DNA of 64,000 bases. It comes from Erinaceus europaeus (lineage: Eukaryota; Chordata; Mammalia; Eulipotyphla; Erinaceidae). Positions 32,430 through 44,452 of this stretch are shown here, one piece after another. The stretch covers positions 831,026-895,025 of the forward strand of contig NC_080181.1 in assembly GCF_950295315.1 (NCBI RefSeq), given 5' to 3'. Position 1 is the first letter of the stretch. Every line of letters begins with the position of its first letter. The notes beneath the pieces are model-generated. The model saw nothing but the letters and a program-made list of their open reading frames with translations, was not told where the DNA came from and did not search any database. Both the position numbers and the translations under genes were made by a program.

Positions 32430-35400
32430 TTCTAAATTAAATCCACGACTTACATTGTGTCTGTTGTGGTTTCAATGTTCTTAAACTCAAGATCTCTCCT
32501 GCTAAGAATGGTAACCCCATCACTCCAGCTTCTTGAGAGGGTAAGTGTAGTCATTAATAGCCTAATGCCACAAGTGGCATGATGTGAGCCCAGTTACCAT
32601 GCCATACACCTGAGGCCTGTGAGAGTGATCTTATTTGGAAACCTCTTTGCAGAGATTGTGTAGGAAGTCAAGGTTACTGATCAGAAGTCCTATGGTCATT
32701 CTTTAGAAGGGGGAGACATGGAGAGAGTTAGGTACGGTCACTCACAGGGGGTGTGTAGGACTCTGAGAGGGGTTGGAGACTCAGGGAGAGGTGTCGAGTA
32801 CAGAAGCTGGGAGAAGCAGGAGGGGGTCTCCTACAGACAATTTAGCTGGAGATCCATCCAACTGACACCATCAATTAGGATCCAGCACCTCTGCCTTGAG
32901 AAAATGGACCTCTGGGGTTGTGGGTCTTGTCAAGTGGACATAGGAGGCTGAGAGAGGGGACTTGGGTCCACAGAGGGTCTCTCATTGGACAAGCATGGCT
33001 GAGCAGTACCAACTATCAGTTCCAGTGAGGCAAAGAAGACTGGGCCATGGAAGACCATAAAAGTCCATATGACAGCACTCTGGGTGCTGTGGACTGTGGA
33101 CAAGTGGGCAAGCTTGTCAGAGTGACCCTAGAGACTAGGGATGGCTCCACATGTTGTACTAAAGGCAGGATAATAACAGGATCTGGGAAAAGTGCAATGC
33201 TGATACTGTGATCTATTAAATGTGCCATTAACATATGGTGTGTCTCAAAATCAAAGTATTTGATTAATAAAACACACCCTGGAGACAGGCAGCGAGCACA
33301 TGCTGATGCCTTCCTCACACGGGGAGGGCACAGACTTTCAATCTGTAGAAGCACAAAATAGCTGATACACAGAGGAAGCAGGAGTGCCTACAGTAAAGTG
33401 GGGATGGGCCTATCTAAAGGTGTATTCTGCCGTTAAGGCGGCCCAGCCTGGGCCTGGAGACTTACTGCCTGGGAGACAGGATCCAGGGACTCCTCTGCCT
33501 GATCTATAGTTGTGATTCAGGGATGCTCCTCAGGATGCCAACTAGGGGCAGCAAGAACACCTGGGGGCAGGAAGGAACTCTGTGCCTGCCAGGTGACAAC
33601 CTTGCTCCAGGGGCTGATAATCCAAACAAGGGCCTCTGAGTATGAGTGGGATGGAAGGTGTTAGGGAAGCATATATACCCCAATGGGGCTTCATTATTTG
33701 CTCTTAAGTTTTTATTCAACAACTACTAAGCGTCAGACTGGGGTCAAGTAATGACATCCTCACACAGACACTACATTGATACTTATACACACATATAAAA
33801 GTTTAAATACTAAAGTCTACTTCTCTCAAGCAACTTATGAAACAGTTCTTTCAGCTTTTTGACCTGAGAGCTCTGCTGCCACAAGCTTATGTTCATGCAG
33901 CTCTGTGGGGAGAAATCCCTCTGATGCTTTTAGTGCTTGGCACTGGGACCTGGACCATGTGGTTACTGTATTCGACAGAAGCCAAAAATAGCTTTTAAAG
34001 TGCAGCCTCTTTATTCCTCTTAGACTCTGGAAAGTCTTAGCAGAGTTCACTTCCTCAGCTTGGCAGATTCTGTTCTGTAATTCTTCCTGAACTCAGCCTA
34101 CTCTGCATCATCCCAGGTCCCACATCCTCAGCTTTTTAAACCATATAAAGGAAAAGTCTGCCCAATATCACCTCTGTCCTTGCTCTGTGTTCCTAAACTT
34201 CCTCTAGAGTGGCAGTGGTGAAGCGACCACAGGACTGATTTAACACAGCTTCTTCATCTTGCAGAGAATGAAGCAGGCCTAGAAGAATGAAGACCCACCT
34301 AATGTCGCCAGGTCACTGCAAAGACAGTGCTGGACCCCTCAGGCTTGGCTGGCTCTGGGGTTCCCACAGACACTGAGCAAGGTCTCTTCACCCCTGGCCC
34401 CACAGGAAACACCCTTCCTTCTTTAGGGTGTGCATAACTGCAATCGTTGACTGCTTGTCCTGCACACAGGCACCTTGAGGTCTGAGAGCTGCTGAGGACC
34501 AGGTGGTCCCTATGTTGGCATCCCTACCTCAGCATTCCCTAATGCCACAGCTAGAAGCTACACAGCCTCCCATGGCTTTCTGGAGTTTCCCTGATAATCA
34601 GAAGCTTGGAGACTGAGCTGCCTCTGCACACACCAGCTTGTACTGAAGTGGGCAGTGGGGCTGCTCTGCAAACACCAGCTTACGGTGCTTCTTCCCTTCC
34701 ACCTGTCCACAGGAGGAGCACTGCAGGGGGAGCCTGCCTTCCTCCCCAGCTCCTGATGAGGGAATCCTGGTAAATGACCTCGTGTCTGTAACTCTATGGA
34801 CAGTGCCAGGAACTGGGGGCCTTTGGGGGCCTTTGAGGGCCTTTGAGAAGTGGCCATGGTGGCAGCAGCAGCAGGCTGAGAAGGTGAGGAGGGGCAGTGA
34901 GCATGTCTGCATGGTCCTGGATCCAGACCTCCTCTGCTCCTGGGTCTCCTATGCAGCTTCCAGGCTCAGCAAGAAAGTGCCAAGAGTATCTGTGGTTGAG
35001 CCCAGGAATGTCTCTCTTCTTGTCAGTCCCTTGTATGTGATCTGGAGCTCTCCCCTTTCTCATGGCTCACCTGAGCCTCCGCCACAGTTTCCTGCTTCCC
35101 AGGAAGGTACATCTGCTGCCCACTGCCGTCTTCCCACTCACTCAGCAGCTCATAGCAGGGTGGAGCTGCAGGCTGCAAGGCTGTCCACTAACACTACAGC
35201 ACCCTTGGGCATGATTCTCTCACTGCTGCCTGTGCCAAAAGCCCAGACCTTCTTTCTACAGTCCATATTCTAGAGAAGAGCACACACATCTGTGAAGCAC
35301 ACAAAGACTAGGAAGCCACTCTCCCAAGCAGTCTGCAGGTTGGGATCCGACAGAGAGAACCTCTTTCCAGAAGCTTTCGAGCACACCCTTGGCCAGCCCT

Positions 35401-35880
35401 TCCAGGGTACTGGAGCCAGCCCAGCAAAGGAATACCCTCCCTCTTGGTGTTAGCATTCTCTGAGACCCAGCAGAGCCTTCCTAACCTCACGGCACTCCTC
35501 CCAAATCTGCAGGAGCTAGGCTCTGACTGTGTCCAGGAAAAGCTCAGGGTAGGGAAGAAAGCACAGGGACAAGAAGTCACCTCTGAGGGCAAGAAGCACT
35601 ACCACAGATAGCACATTTCTTTGGAATTCACTCAACCCCTGTGTGTGTGTGCATAGCTCAAGTGAGAGGAGATGAGGCCTTGTCAGGGTTCTGCTGACCT
35701 CTGCCAGGACCACACAGTTCCATGTGAGTGTAGGGTCTCTTGGAAGGGCTTTTGTGGTTTATCCAAATGTCACTGAGCACATTCCATTTCTGAGCAGAAA
35801 GTGGCCCAGTGGGCCTCATCCCAGCCATGTGGGGGCCAATCAAGAGCAAAGACTCCAGAACATGAGTTGAGGATTTGAAT
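32430..35880. other. Unique non-coding stretch
   Basis: No transposable element recognised. Long frames at 34558-35273 on both strands overlap and show no domain. A small triplication of gggggcctttg lies at about 34817-34848. Confidence 0.4.
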
Positions 35881-35882
35881 TC

Positions 35883-35977
35883 TTCATACTCAAAGCCATG
35901 AAGAAATTTGTCCAAAGTCACACAACTAGTGATCAACTGGGGTGCAAGACCCAAATGAAACCTGAGTCTTGAACTTC
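35883..35977 (+). mobile_element. MIR remnant
   Basis: gaaatttgtccaaagtcaca, caactagtgatcaactgggg, caagacccaaatgaaacctg follow the MIR order (acttgcccaaggtcacacag, ctagtaagtggcagagc, ggattcaaacccagg). The following SINE inserted at its edge. Confidence 0.65.
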
Positions 35978-36158
35978 TTTTTTTAAGTATTTTATTTATT
36001 TTATTTTTGAGAGAGATGCAGAGAAAGAAAGACACAGAGAGAAATACCAGAGTATTGCACAGCTCTGGCTTATGGTGGTGTGGGGGATTGAACCTGAGAC
36101 TTCAGAACCTCAGGCATGAGAATCTCTTTGCATAACCATTATGCTATCTACCCCCACT
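35978..36158 (-). mobile_element. Short tRNA-derived SINE
   Basis: Minus strand reads gggggtagatagcataatgg, ttatgcaaagagattctcat, gcctgaggttctgaagtctc, aggttcaatcccccacacca and an A-rich tail. Perfect 17-bp direct repeats cctgagtcttgaacttc at 35961-35977 and 36159-36175. This is the best-preserved copy of the short SINE type in the window. Confidence 0.95.
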
Positions 36159-36416
36159 CCTGAGTCTTGAACTTCCACTCACAGCATTCACTTGGGAAGG
36201 TGGGCTAGTGAAATTTACAACAGGGAGAAAGAGAAGCAGACTTTTATAAATGCAGGCTCCTTTACAGCACACACAGAACTAGGCAGACGGTCTTTGCAGG
36301 ACTCTCAGTGCACTGCCAGAAATCTATGATCCACATTTAGTGGCTTTCTCATCTTCACATTCAGACACTGTCCCAATTTGGGGATGGAGTGTGCCCCCAA
36401 AGTGACTTCCATTTTA

Positions 36417-36422
36417 AGCTAT

Positions 36423-36457
<35 letters not shown>

Positions 36458-36565
36458 CTGAGTGTGTGTGAGAAAGAGAGAACAAAGTATCACTCAGTTC
36501 TGGCTGAACTTGAGGTCTAAGGCATGAAAATCCTGTGCCCTAACACTGAGTTATCTCCCTGGCCT
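36417..36565 (-). mobile_element. Short tRNA-derived SINE with expanded (TTTA)n tail
   Basis: The plus strand has about ten ATTT units (36421-36459), a GAGA block, ctcagttctggctgaacttg, ggcatgaaaatcctgtgccc and tgagttatctccctggcc, the complement of the short SINE. Possible short target duplication caaagtga. Confidence 0.78.
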
Positions 36566-36640
36566 TCAAAGTGAGCACACATTAAATAGACTTAAGTATT
36601 TGTACTTTGTATCTCTTTCAACTCAAACCCAACACTCAAA

Positions 36641-36694
36641 GGAGGAGGAGGAGGAGGAGGAGGAGGAGGAGGAGGAGGAGGAGGAGGGGGAGGA
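36641..36694. repeat. (GGA)n microsatellite
   Basis: About 16 GGA units, nearly pure. Confidence 0.95.
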
Positions 36695-36699
36695 GAGAA

Positions 36700-37612
36700 A
36701 ATAAGTCCTAAAGAAAGTGACATTCCCTAGGGTTCTCTGGGGAAGGAAATTCAAATGCCACTTCAATGGGAAGACATTTGAATGTATAATCTTGGTTATT
36801 TCATCTGTTCCTTGGGAGCCTGGCAGTATTACAAGTTTATTGGCATCCTTTTTTTCAAGGAAGATACTGTGGAAAATATGATTGGATTTATTTTTGTATA
36901 CCCACAGCCCTGTTTAGAAGAGACCAGTCATAAGGGATATTTCCTTTTAAAACTTAAAATCAAATTAGAATAATTTTTTCTACTTTGCCCAAAATAAGTG
37001 TTCAGTGCATCTTAAAAAGGCTCTATATGTCTCCCTGGGCACCTTTCCTCAAGTCTGTAATTGACTTGGGATCTTGCATCCTGATACCCTTGGCAGGAGT
37101 TGGCTCTGCCCTTCCTGGCCAGTTTTACTCCATCTCCCTGAAGGCAGATGCCCTCTACATCTTGGCAGGGGCTCAAGGTAGCTCTCCCTTGGATGCCACC
37201 ATAGCGGACATGGGCTTGATCCCTTTTGCTCTCACACCCAAGCACCCAAACTGCCCAGCTACCTCCCTCCTCTCACCTTTAATAGTCTAGCAATGGGTTA
37301 CATGGGGTTAGGAGCCCTATATCTCAGTAAAGAACAAAAAGCCAACTCTAGGAAGGTACTTTTCCTCCAGAGTGCATGGAGAACTGGCTCCCAGATCTGT
37401 TGAAGGGTGACCCCCACTCTGCATAGGTGAGCAAGGGGAGAGGTGTTCAGGTGGGCTGTGAGCAGGTAGGGGCACCATGTAGGTGGGGTGAGTGCTGAGG
37501 GGAAAAGAAGAGTAGAAAAAGGAGAAGAGCGCTGATAGGGGGAAATAAAGAAAATCTCCACCTACAGTGATACTTGAATCAACTTGGATTTATAAAAAGC
37601 AGCTTTCCCTTT
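36700..37612. other. Unique non-coding stretch
   Basis: No gene or repeat recognised. Confidence 0.4.
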
Positions 37613-37625
37613 CTCTTACTCATTT

Positions 37626-38205
37626 AAATTTTTTAAGAACTGTCTTTATTTATTTATTGGATAGAGACATCTAGAATCAAGAGAGAAGGGGAAGACAAAA
37701 AGGGATAGAAAAAGAGAGACATGGGGGTTGCTCAGTAGTGCAGCAGGTTAAGCGCACATGGCACAAAGCACAAGGACCCACATAGGGATCCCGGTTTGAG
37801 CCTCCAGCTCCCCACCAGCAGGGTTGGTCGCTTCACAAGCGGTGAAACAGGTCTGCAGATGTCTGTCTTTCTCTCCCCCTCCCTGTCTTCCCCTCCATTC
37901 TCAATTTCTCTCTGTCCTATCCAATGACAGTAGCAACAACAACAACAAAGTCACAACAAGGGCAACAAAAATGGGTAAAATAGCCTCAGGATCAGTGGAT
38001 TTATAGTGCAGGCACCAAGCCCCAGAGATAACCCTGGAGGCAATAAATAAATAAATATAAAAAATAAAAGAAAAAGAGAGACACCTGCAACACTGCTTCA
38101 CCACTCACAAAACTTTCCCCCTTCAGGTGGGGACCAGGGACTTGAACCTGGGTCCTTATGCATTGTAAGATGTGCACTCAACCAGGTGTGCCATCATCTG
38201 GCCTC
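37626..38205 (-). mobile_element. Hedgehog-type short SINE split by a nested SINE
   Basis: Antisense short SINE: T-rich tail (tttatttatttattggatag) before, and gcttcaccactcacaaaact, cttcaggtggggaccaggga and the head complement aaccaggtgtgccatcatct after, the insertion at 37722-38068. Perfect 13-bp direct repeats ctcttactcattt flank the whole (37613-37625 and 38206-38218). Confidence 0.93.
37722..38068 (+). mobile_element. Hedgehog-type tRNA SINE with 3' extension, nested
   Basis: Head gggggttgctcagtagtgca, gcaggttaagcgcacatgg, ggatcccggtttgagcctcc, C/T block, an AACAACAACAAAG block and the extension (agcctcaggatcagtggatt, gcaccaagccccagagataa). Perfect 15-bp direct repeats agaaaaagagagaca at 37707-37721 and 38069-38083. 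Confidence 0.94.
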
Positions 38206-38219
38206 CTCTTACTCATTTG

Positions 38220-40029
38220 TCCTACAGATTTGTGAACTCTTTGTCCAGAACTGGTACAAAGTTTGAAAAACACAAAGCCTTGGAAACCACATCTAGTAAG
38301 TCTGGATTTTACTCACAGAAGTGTGAGTGCCCTCTGTAAGGTGTTTAGCAAAATGATGGAGTTTCCAGAGATGTATGTAGGCTGTGTTGGGTGTGGCCAA
38401 GCATAAAGAGGAACAGAGTACACTACAAGAGGCAGAGTGGAAGCTGAAGGCTCCCACTGGGAGCTCCACTGAGCTGGGCTCAGCTTCATGGCCTGGCTGC
38501 TGTCTGCAAAGCTCAGAGCTTCAGAACTCCAAGCAGGGGAATGTCTCCCATCAAATGATGTTGCACTGACCTGTTATTCACATTTGGATAGAGAAGCTTT
38601 GTCACCAGGCTTCTCTGCCCAGAAAACAGTTGAATTCACATTAGTAACGGAAATCTTTCTGGTTAGGGGAAGTCTAATGACCAGACATGTATTGTGCAGA
38701 GACAAAGGCTCACACTCCTTCTCTCATGGCCTCAAGGCTTATAGGGGATGGGTGATATTTGCCCTCAGTGGTTGGAATTAGCAGGGCTGTCTCTGGCACA
38801 TGGGGTGACCCCGAGTTGCACCCATTTAGACTTGACATGAGTTGTATCAGTCTGCTCCAAAAACAGAAACATTGTGAGGAGGCAGAGAGTAGTTTTACAG
38901 AGCTCTCAGTCCTCACGAGGTTTGGTTATGACAGAGAGAAAAAGGCTGGTGTCCTCAGCTCTACCTGGCTCTGCCTCCACACCAGAATTTCTCTTTATAA
39001 AGGTGCCTCCTAAATGCACGGTCTCACCCAAGGCAAGAGCATCCCCAGAAACCAGTTGTTTGTTCTGCAATGTAGAGGCCTGGTGTTGGAGGATAAAAGC
39101 AACAAGGGGCACTCAGGAGATCTGCTTGGCTCATGTTTTACATGCAAGGCCTCAACGAATCCTCCCCAACATCCTGGCACAGACAAGAGCTGGGCCCACC
39201 GAAGGGCGACCCAGGTCGTCAATGAGTGTAGCATGCAAACAGACAGTGTGCTAAGTCACATGTGTCACTACATCTGCAGAAAAAGGTCTAGAGGCTACCC
39301 AAGTCTGCCCCCCATCTACCCCTCATGAATGGTGTTGATGGACTCCACACCCTTTTCACGTGTCCTCTCCCAGAACCTGGAACACCTGCCAGGTGCAGGG
39401 ACTGTTCCGGAGCCCAGACACATGTGGGCTCCATATATAGATGTGTCAGCTTCATGACCAAGCAAAGACAGCCAGTGACCTGCCTGAGATGAACAGTGTG
39501 AAAGCAGGATCAGCACTGTCTTCCCTCATTGCTGCCTCTCCTCTGCCCAGCATATCACCATTCATTTCTGAGGGGCAGGAGGCAGGAAGGGGAACACCCA
39601 TTCACAGCTTGCTGTAAGAAGTAGTGCTCCAGTAACGGAGGACCCACGAATAGTGGATGAGAGCTGCAGAGTGTCAGGTATGCTGAATAAAAGTTGCTAT
39701 CTGGAGCTCCTCCTTTCACAGCAATGGGAAGGGCAGAGAGATCTCTGAGCACCTGCCCACAAGCTCCCCAGGGTCTGAGCTGATCTGAGGTGAGGAAGCA
39801 CTCTCCTGACCCCAACATCTGGTTCTGTCAGATGCTCTCCCTTTATCTATAACTGAAAATCCACAGGTCCTCCTAATTCCAGTTCTAACAAGTTTGCAAA
39901 TCAAAACCTGCCTTACTTAATGCAAATGTTCAATGTCTTTCTCAGAAATAGTGCCAGTTCTCTGCCAGTGTACAGTGGAAACCTATATTTCGAGATAGTC
40001 AGGTATGTCTGAGTCTGCAGTGTCTGGGA
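38220..40029. other. Unique non-coding stretch
   Basis: No gene recognised. 39460-39515 weakly resembles MIR (gccagtgacctgcctgagat). Confidence 0.4.
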
Positions 40030-40095
40030 GGCATTTCTCAGTGCTTTGCACACAATGGAAGATCAATGAGTACTCAATGCTGAGAGATGGACTGG
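40030..40095 (+). mobile_element. L2-like 3' remnant
   Basis: cagtgctttgcacacaatgg, then aagatcaatgagtactcaatgctg resembles the L2 3' end (cagtgcctggcacatagtag, gtgctcaataaa). Degenerate. Confidence 0.35.
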
Positions 40096-40840
40096 GAGGG
40101 AGAGGAGGGGTTTGGAGATCCTTGCTCCTGTCTCTGGGTCACACTGAGGCTTTAGTTCTTAGCTGAGGACCTGGATTAAAAGGTGGAGTCCCACTCCCAC
40201 CAGCAGGCTTTCCTCCTCATGGGACCTTAGGGGATGCGTTTTCACACCTCTCCCTGTGACTTGGGGACATGGGGAGTCTTGCAGAGCATTTCCTTAGAGA
40301 AGGATGCTATAAGCCCTGCAAGGAAGCAAGCAGCTCACAATAGACCCTGAACCCAAAAACTTCAGCAGTAAGGAAGGTGGTAATGATTCTCTTTGAAATC
40401 CCACCACTGCACTGCTAAAAGCAAAGTTAAGAGGTTGGGCTATTATTACCAAACCAGACTCCTGCTAAGCATTCCAAACAGCTCCTGCTGCCAGTGGATA
40501 ATTTTAGCAGGCACTCCATCATCATGCTCCCACTTCCTCTCCCAACCTGAGCTTTTTCTCATGCCTCACCCCCTCCTCTCCAGGCAAAAGGGTTTCTGCA
40601 CTGGCTCAAGCCCACTGCTCAAAGCATCTCCACACCTCTGGGTGACCCAAGAAAAGTGCCAAATCCACACCCAGGAGACACCTAGCACATCATTTCCCCA
40701 AAACCTGGTCTAGAGGCACCTCAGCCTTCTGGACAACTCTGCAAACCTGCTTTCTCAGTCCCCAAAGCTGGGTCTCCCCCAGTCTCTGAGTCAGATCCTA
40801 CACATTCTGAGAAAGTTCTTTGAAGCCCTTCCGAGTCTAT
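40096..40840. other. Unique non-coding stretch
   Basis: No recognisable feature. Confidence 0.4.
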
Positions 40841-40850
40841 AAATCAATTG

Positions 40851-41060
40851 TTTTTAAAAAGTTTTAATTTAAATTTTATTATTTATTGGATAAAGACAGA
40901 GAAATTGAGAGGGGAGGAGGAAATGGAGATGGAGAGAGATACCTGCAGTCCTGCTCCATCACTTGTGAAGCTTCCCCTCTGCAGGTGGAGGCTGGGGGGT
41001 TTGAACCCCAAGTCCTTGCACATTGTAATGTGTGCACTCAAACAGGTATGCCCTCCCCCC
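40851..41060 (-). mobile_element. Hedgehog-type short tRNA SINE
   Basis: T-rich tail, attggataaagacagagaaa, gtgaagcttcccctctgcag, gggggtttgaaccccaagtc (B-box complement) and aaacaggtatgccctccc. Direct repeats aaatcaattg (40841-40850) and aaatcaatgg (41061-41070). Confidence 0.9.
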
Positions 41061-41340
41061 AAATCAATGGCTTTACTCCAGTTGAGAGCACTATTGTAGA
41101 GTTGAATCCAAGAATCAAACTCATTCACATCCCTCCTCTTAACCTTACTTCACCTATTCTGGGCACTTTGCACACATGGCTTTGTCCCATTAATTTTTTA
41201 TACACTACTGAACTCTCTCTCAAATAAATGCATCTCTTCTGAAAAAGAGACTGCCTTGTCATTCTCTGGGAGTCCCTTGGAGGCCTGGGACAGGGTTTGA
41301 ATAAAACATCTGTGGTTTAGTTGGGTAATTTACTCCCCCC

Positions 41341-41342
<2 letters not shown>

Positions 41343-41374
<32 letters not shown>
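41343..41374. repeat. (CA)n microsatellite
   Basis: About 16 CA units. Confidence 0.95.
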
Positions 41375-41376
<2 letters not shown>

Positions 41377-42900
41377 ACCCAGATATTTCAAGCCACTTTT
41401 CTGACCTTAGCATACAGTGTTCCTGATATCAGATGAGTTCTGGAAATTTCCAAATCATCAGTAATTCTTTACCTAACCAGTCTAAGCTGTAACAGACAGG
41501 AAACATTCTTGCCTGTGATGTTTCCCTGGTGCTGCTGTTTCACAGAGATTGAAGTCCCGTGAACATCTGCACAAAAACAAAAGCAAAATGTCTCTGGGGT
41601 AGCACAGTTTCTTATCCTCATCAAGACTGGTCTTGGACCCCAGCACTTGGAGCCCACACTCCAGTTCAGAATGCAAAGCCACTTCTCTTCCTCCTGGGGA
41701 CTGAAGACTAGGCCCTGCCTCACCTCTCAGCAGCATCTCGCTAGGTCTGAGTCCTGCCTGCCAACCTCTAATTATTCAGAAGATGTATTTTCCTGCACTG
41801 AGGCTGCCTTGAGACTGAAAGAACATTGCTAAGTCAAACTAATTTACCATGAAGACTGCATTTCTAATTTCCATGTGGAAAACCCACCCAAAAACATTGT
41901 AACTAAAGAAGTGTTAATTCTCCCGTTGCCATCATTCACACATTACTTTAAAAATTGTCATATATGCAATTTAATATACTTTAAAAAGCATGTATACCAA
42001 ATAAAATACTGAAGATGAAATGGTAAAGGGACCGGAACACCCCCCCCCCGCCCCCGCACGCGCATTGTTTCAGGACCTGGTGCATACAGTGGAAAGCTGA
42101 GGCCTTTTGCTGAGTACAGTAACAAGAGGCCATGAGTCCATGCACTGTCTGGAGGATATAACACCCCCTTGCACACTCCTCAATGTAACAGTCAGTTTCT
42201 TCTCCTGTGCCTTCTGACAACCTCTTCCTTCAGTATCAGGGAACCTTATCAGCTTCAAAAGTGGACTTAATTTCTTGACAAGGAAAAGTGTGCTCCAGCT
42301 CATAGCAAGCACTCTCAGGTATATTTTCTGCTTTTGGGTGAAATGCCTCCCCCACAACCCCCTCCCCCAGTATTACCTGAGGGAATTCAGCCTGAAGTCA
42401 CATTAAGGATAAACAAATGAACTTCTAAAGATCTGAACACTGGGACTCTGGCAGTGAGTGACACAACAGACTCCTGTGAAGTCTGTCTCCACAGAGAATT
42501 GCTGGGAGAGCCAGGTGTTGCATGAGAACCCCTCTCTCCAGTATAACTGACAGTGTCAGGTACACAAAAAGACAAAGGTTTTAATCCTAAGGAAGCAATA
42601 CAACAATGTCTTCCTGTGACTTCTCGGTTGAGTTTCTTACACTCATTACTGTTATTATTGATGATAAGCATTTCTATTCCATGATACATTCACAGGGCCC
42701 TTTGCAGTCTTCTGTATTCAAGGTACACCCCAGATACTGAGGGGTGAATCAATTATGTCCTGATTTTATTCAAAGCAAAACAAAGACCTGAAGTAAAGGA
42801 GCAATGTGTTCTAACTTAAAATCCTCTTACACGAAAGAAATCAGAATTCACATTTTTTAATCATTCTTTTATACTGCCTTTGTTTTTGATGCACAGTTTC
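41375..42900. other. Unique non-coding stretch with C-rich run
   Basis: No gene recognised. A poly(C)/GC run with several CpGs lies at 42041-42063. The AT-rich 41860-42000 segment could be a conserved element. Confidence 0.3.
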
Positions 42901-42914
42901 ACTGCTCTTATTCA

Positions 42915-43062
42915 TTCTTTCATTTAGATGGGGGGGGAGACAGAGAGAGAGATCATAGCACTAAAGTTCCCTCCATTTTTGTAGCAGCTTTCATGTGTTC
43001 TGGGGCTTGGACCTAGATTGAGAATATGGCAAGGTGCATACACAACCAGGTGATTTCTCTCT
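42915..43062 (-). mobile_element. Old short SINE, diverged
   Basis: atttagatggggggggagac, GAGA block, catagcactaaagttccctc, ggggcttggacctagattga and aggtgcatacacaaccaggt follow the antisense short-SINE order with heavy divergence. Confidence 0.5.
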
Positions 43063-43111
43063 AGAACTAGATTTTCTTTCTTTTTCTTTTTGAAATCTGA
43101 TTTGTTGGCAT

Positions 43112-43113
43112 CA

Positions 43114-43156
<43 letters not shown>
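43112..43156. repeat. (CA)n(GA)n compound microsatellite
   Basis: About ten CA units followed by about thirteen GA units. Another CA run lies at 43322-43348. Confidence 0.94.
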
Positions 43157-43321
43157 CGCAGAATGTTGCTAAATTTTCAAATATAATTAGACTGAGTGTA
43201 AATTTAGAGTGTTAGCATAGTGGAGCAAATCTTGAGCTCCAGTCAGCTGAGCTATCTCCTGAGTACCCATGGTATTTTTTTTTTTATCTCACATCAACAT
43301 TCTGAAACACCATGTAGATGA

Positions 43322-43348
<27 letters not shown>
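43322..43348. repeat. (CA)n microsatellite
   Basis: About 13 CA units. Confidence 0.94.
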
Positions 43349-43349
<1 letters not shown>

Positions 43350-43357
<8 letters not shown>

Positions 43358-44100
43358 TTAGTGGCATTATGATTTTTCTGCAGATACACTCAGAGGTAGT
43401 CCAGCAGGTCTGCAACTTTATTTCCTTGCCATCTCATCAAAGCAAACAAATACTAGCTTTGTGCTCCACTTTAATGGGCCTTTTTCCAAGCATCCATCAG
43501 AAAAATGTCTTGGCAATGCAGGGTCTTATTTCTTGAGTTAGGACACCTGATGCCAGGAGTGACAGAAGTCACAAGTGACTCAGAGTGAGAACAATGATGG
43601 CCTAAATGCCCTAAGACCACAGCCTCAGTACAGTTCTCCTAGGCAGGCTACCATGAATCTCCAAACTTTCAAATCTTTATCAACTGTGCATTCCCAATGA
43701 AAGTACCCACTGCCAAGAGTCAAAGTGCTAGATTTATCCCCTTGTTAATATCCAGTGGTAGCTCCTTTAAACAAAACACTGCAAAAGAGAAAGAGCTACA
43801 GGGAAGAAGGTTCCTTTGGGATCTCTAAGCAATTTATAGGAGGTGAAATTCATAGCCCCTGACTCAGGGCCTGACTTCCAGGTAACTGAGAGAATGGTGT
43901 AAGTCAGTGGCCTTCCTCTGGTCAGCATTTTGCTAATCTAAGAAAGGAAGGCATTTACTCCTCTTGCCCATGATCCTTACTTTTAGTAGAATCCCAAAGT
44001 CTGCTGTTCCAAACCAAGCTACTCAATCTATTCCTATTTCTTCAAAAATACCCATTTCAAATCATGTAATGTAGCAAGATCATTTTTAAAAAATAAAGGC
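43350..44100. other. Unique non-coding stretch
   Basis: No feature recognised. Confidence 0.4.
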
Positions 44101-44103
44101 AGA

Positions 44104-44393
44104 GGGAGTCAGGCAGTAGCGTGGTGCAAAGCACAAGGACCGGCATAAGGATCCCGGTTCGAGCCCCCAGCTTCCCACCTGCAGGGGAGTCCCTTCACAA
44201 GTGGTGAAGAAGGTCTGCAGGTGTCTATCTTACTTTTCCCCTCTCTGTCTTCCCCTCCTCTCTCCATTTCTCTCTGTCTTATCCAACAACGACATCAACA
44301 ACAATAATAATAACCACAACAATGATAAAACAACAAAGGCAACAAAAAGGAGAAAAAAAGTCTCCAGGAGCAGTGGATTCATAGTGCAGGCAA

Positions 44394-44394
<1 letters not shown>
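44104..44394 (+). mobile_element. Hedgehog-type tRNA SINE with A-box deletion and 3' extension
   Basis: gggagtcaggcagtagcg then tggtgcaaagcacaaggacc: compared with complete copies about 18 bases (the cagcgggttaagcgcacg part) are missing, removing most of the A box while the B-box region (ggatcccggttcgagccccc) is intact. The body, C/T block, AACAATAATAATAAC block and extension (tctccaggagcagtggattc) follow. Confidence 0.92.

Positions 44395-44452
<58 letters not shown>
44395..44452. repeat. (GAAA)n microsatellite
   Basis: About 14 pure GAAA units grown from the tail of the preceding SINE, replacing the end of its 3' extension. Confidence 0.95.

Noticed and set aside
34558..35273. 163-codon plus-strand frame and overlapping minus-strand frames
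   Set aside because: GC-rich unique DNA gives open frames on both strands; no domain, signal peptide or splice-like boundary is recognisable.
42041..42063. CpG island suggested by a C-rich run with CpGs
   Set aside because: Only about 25 bases long; the surroundings are CpG-poor and AT-rich.
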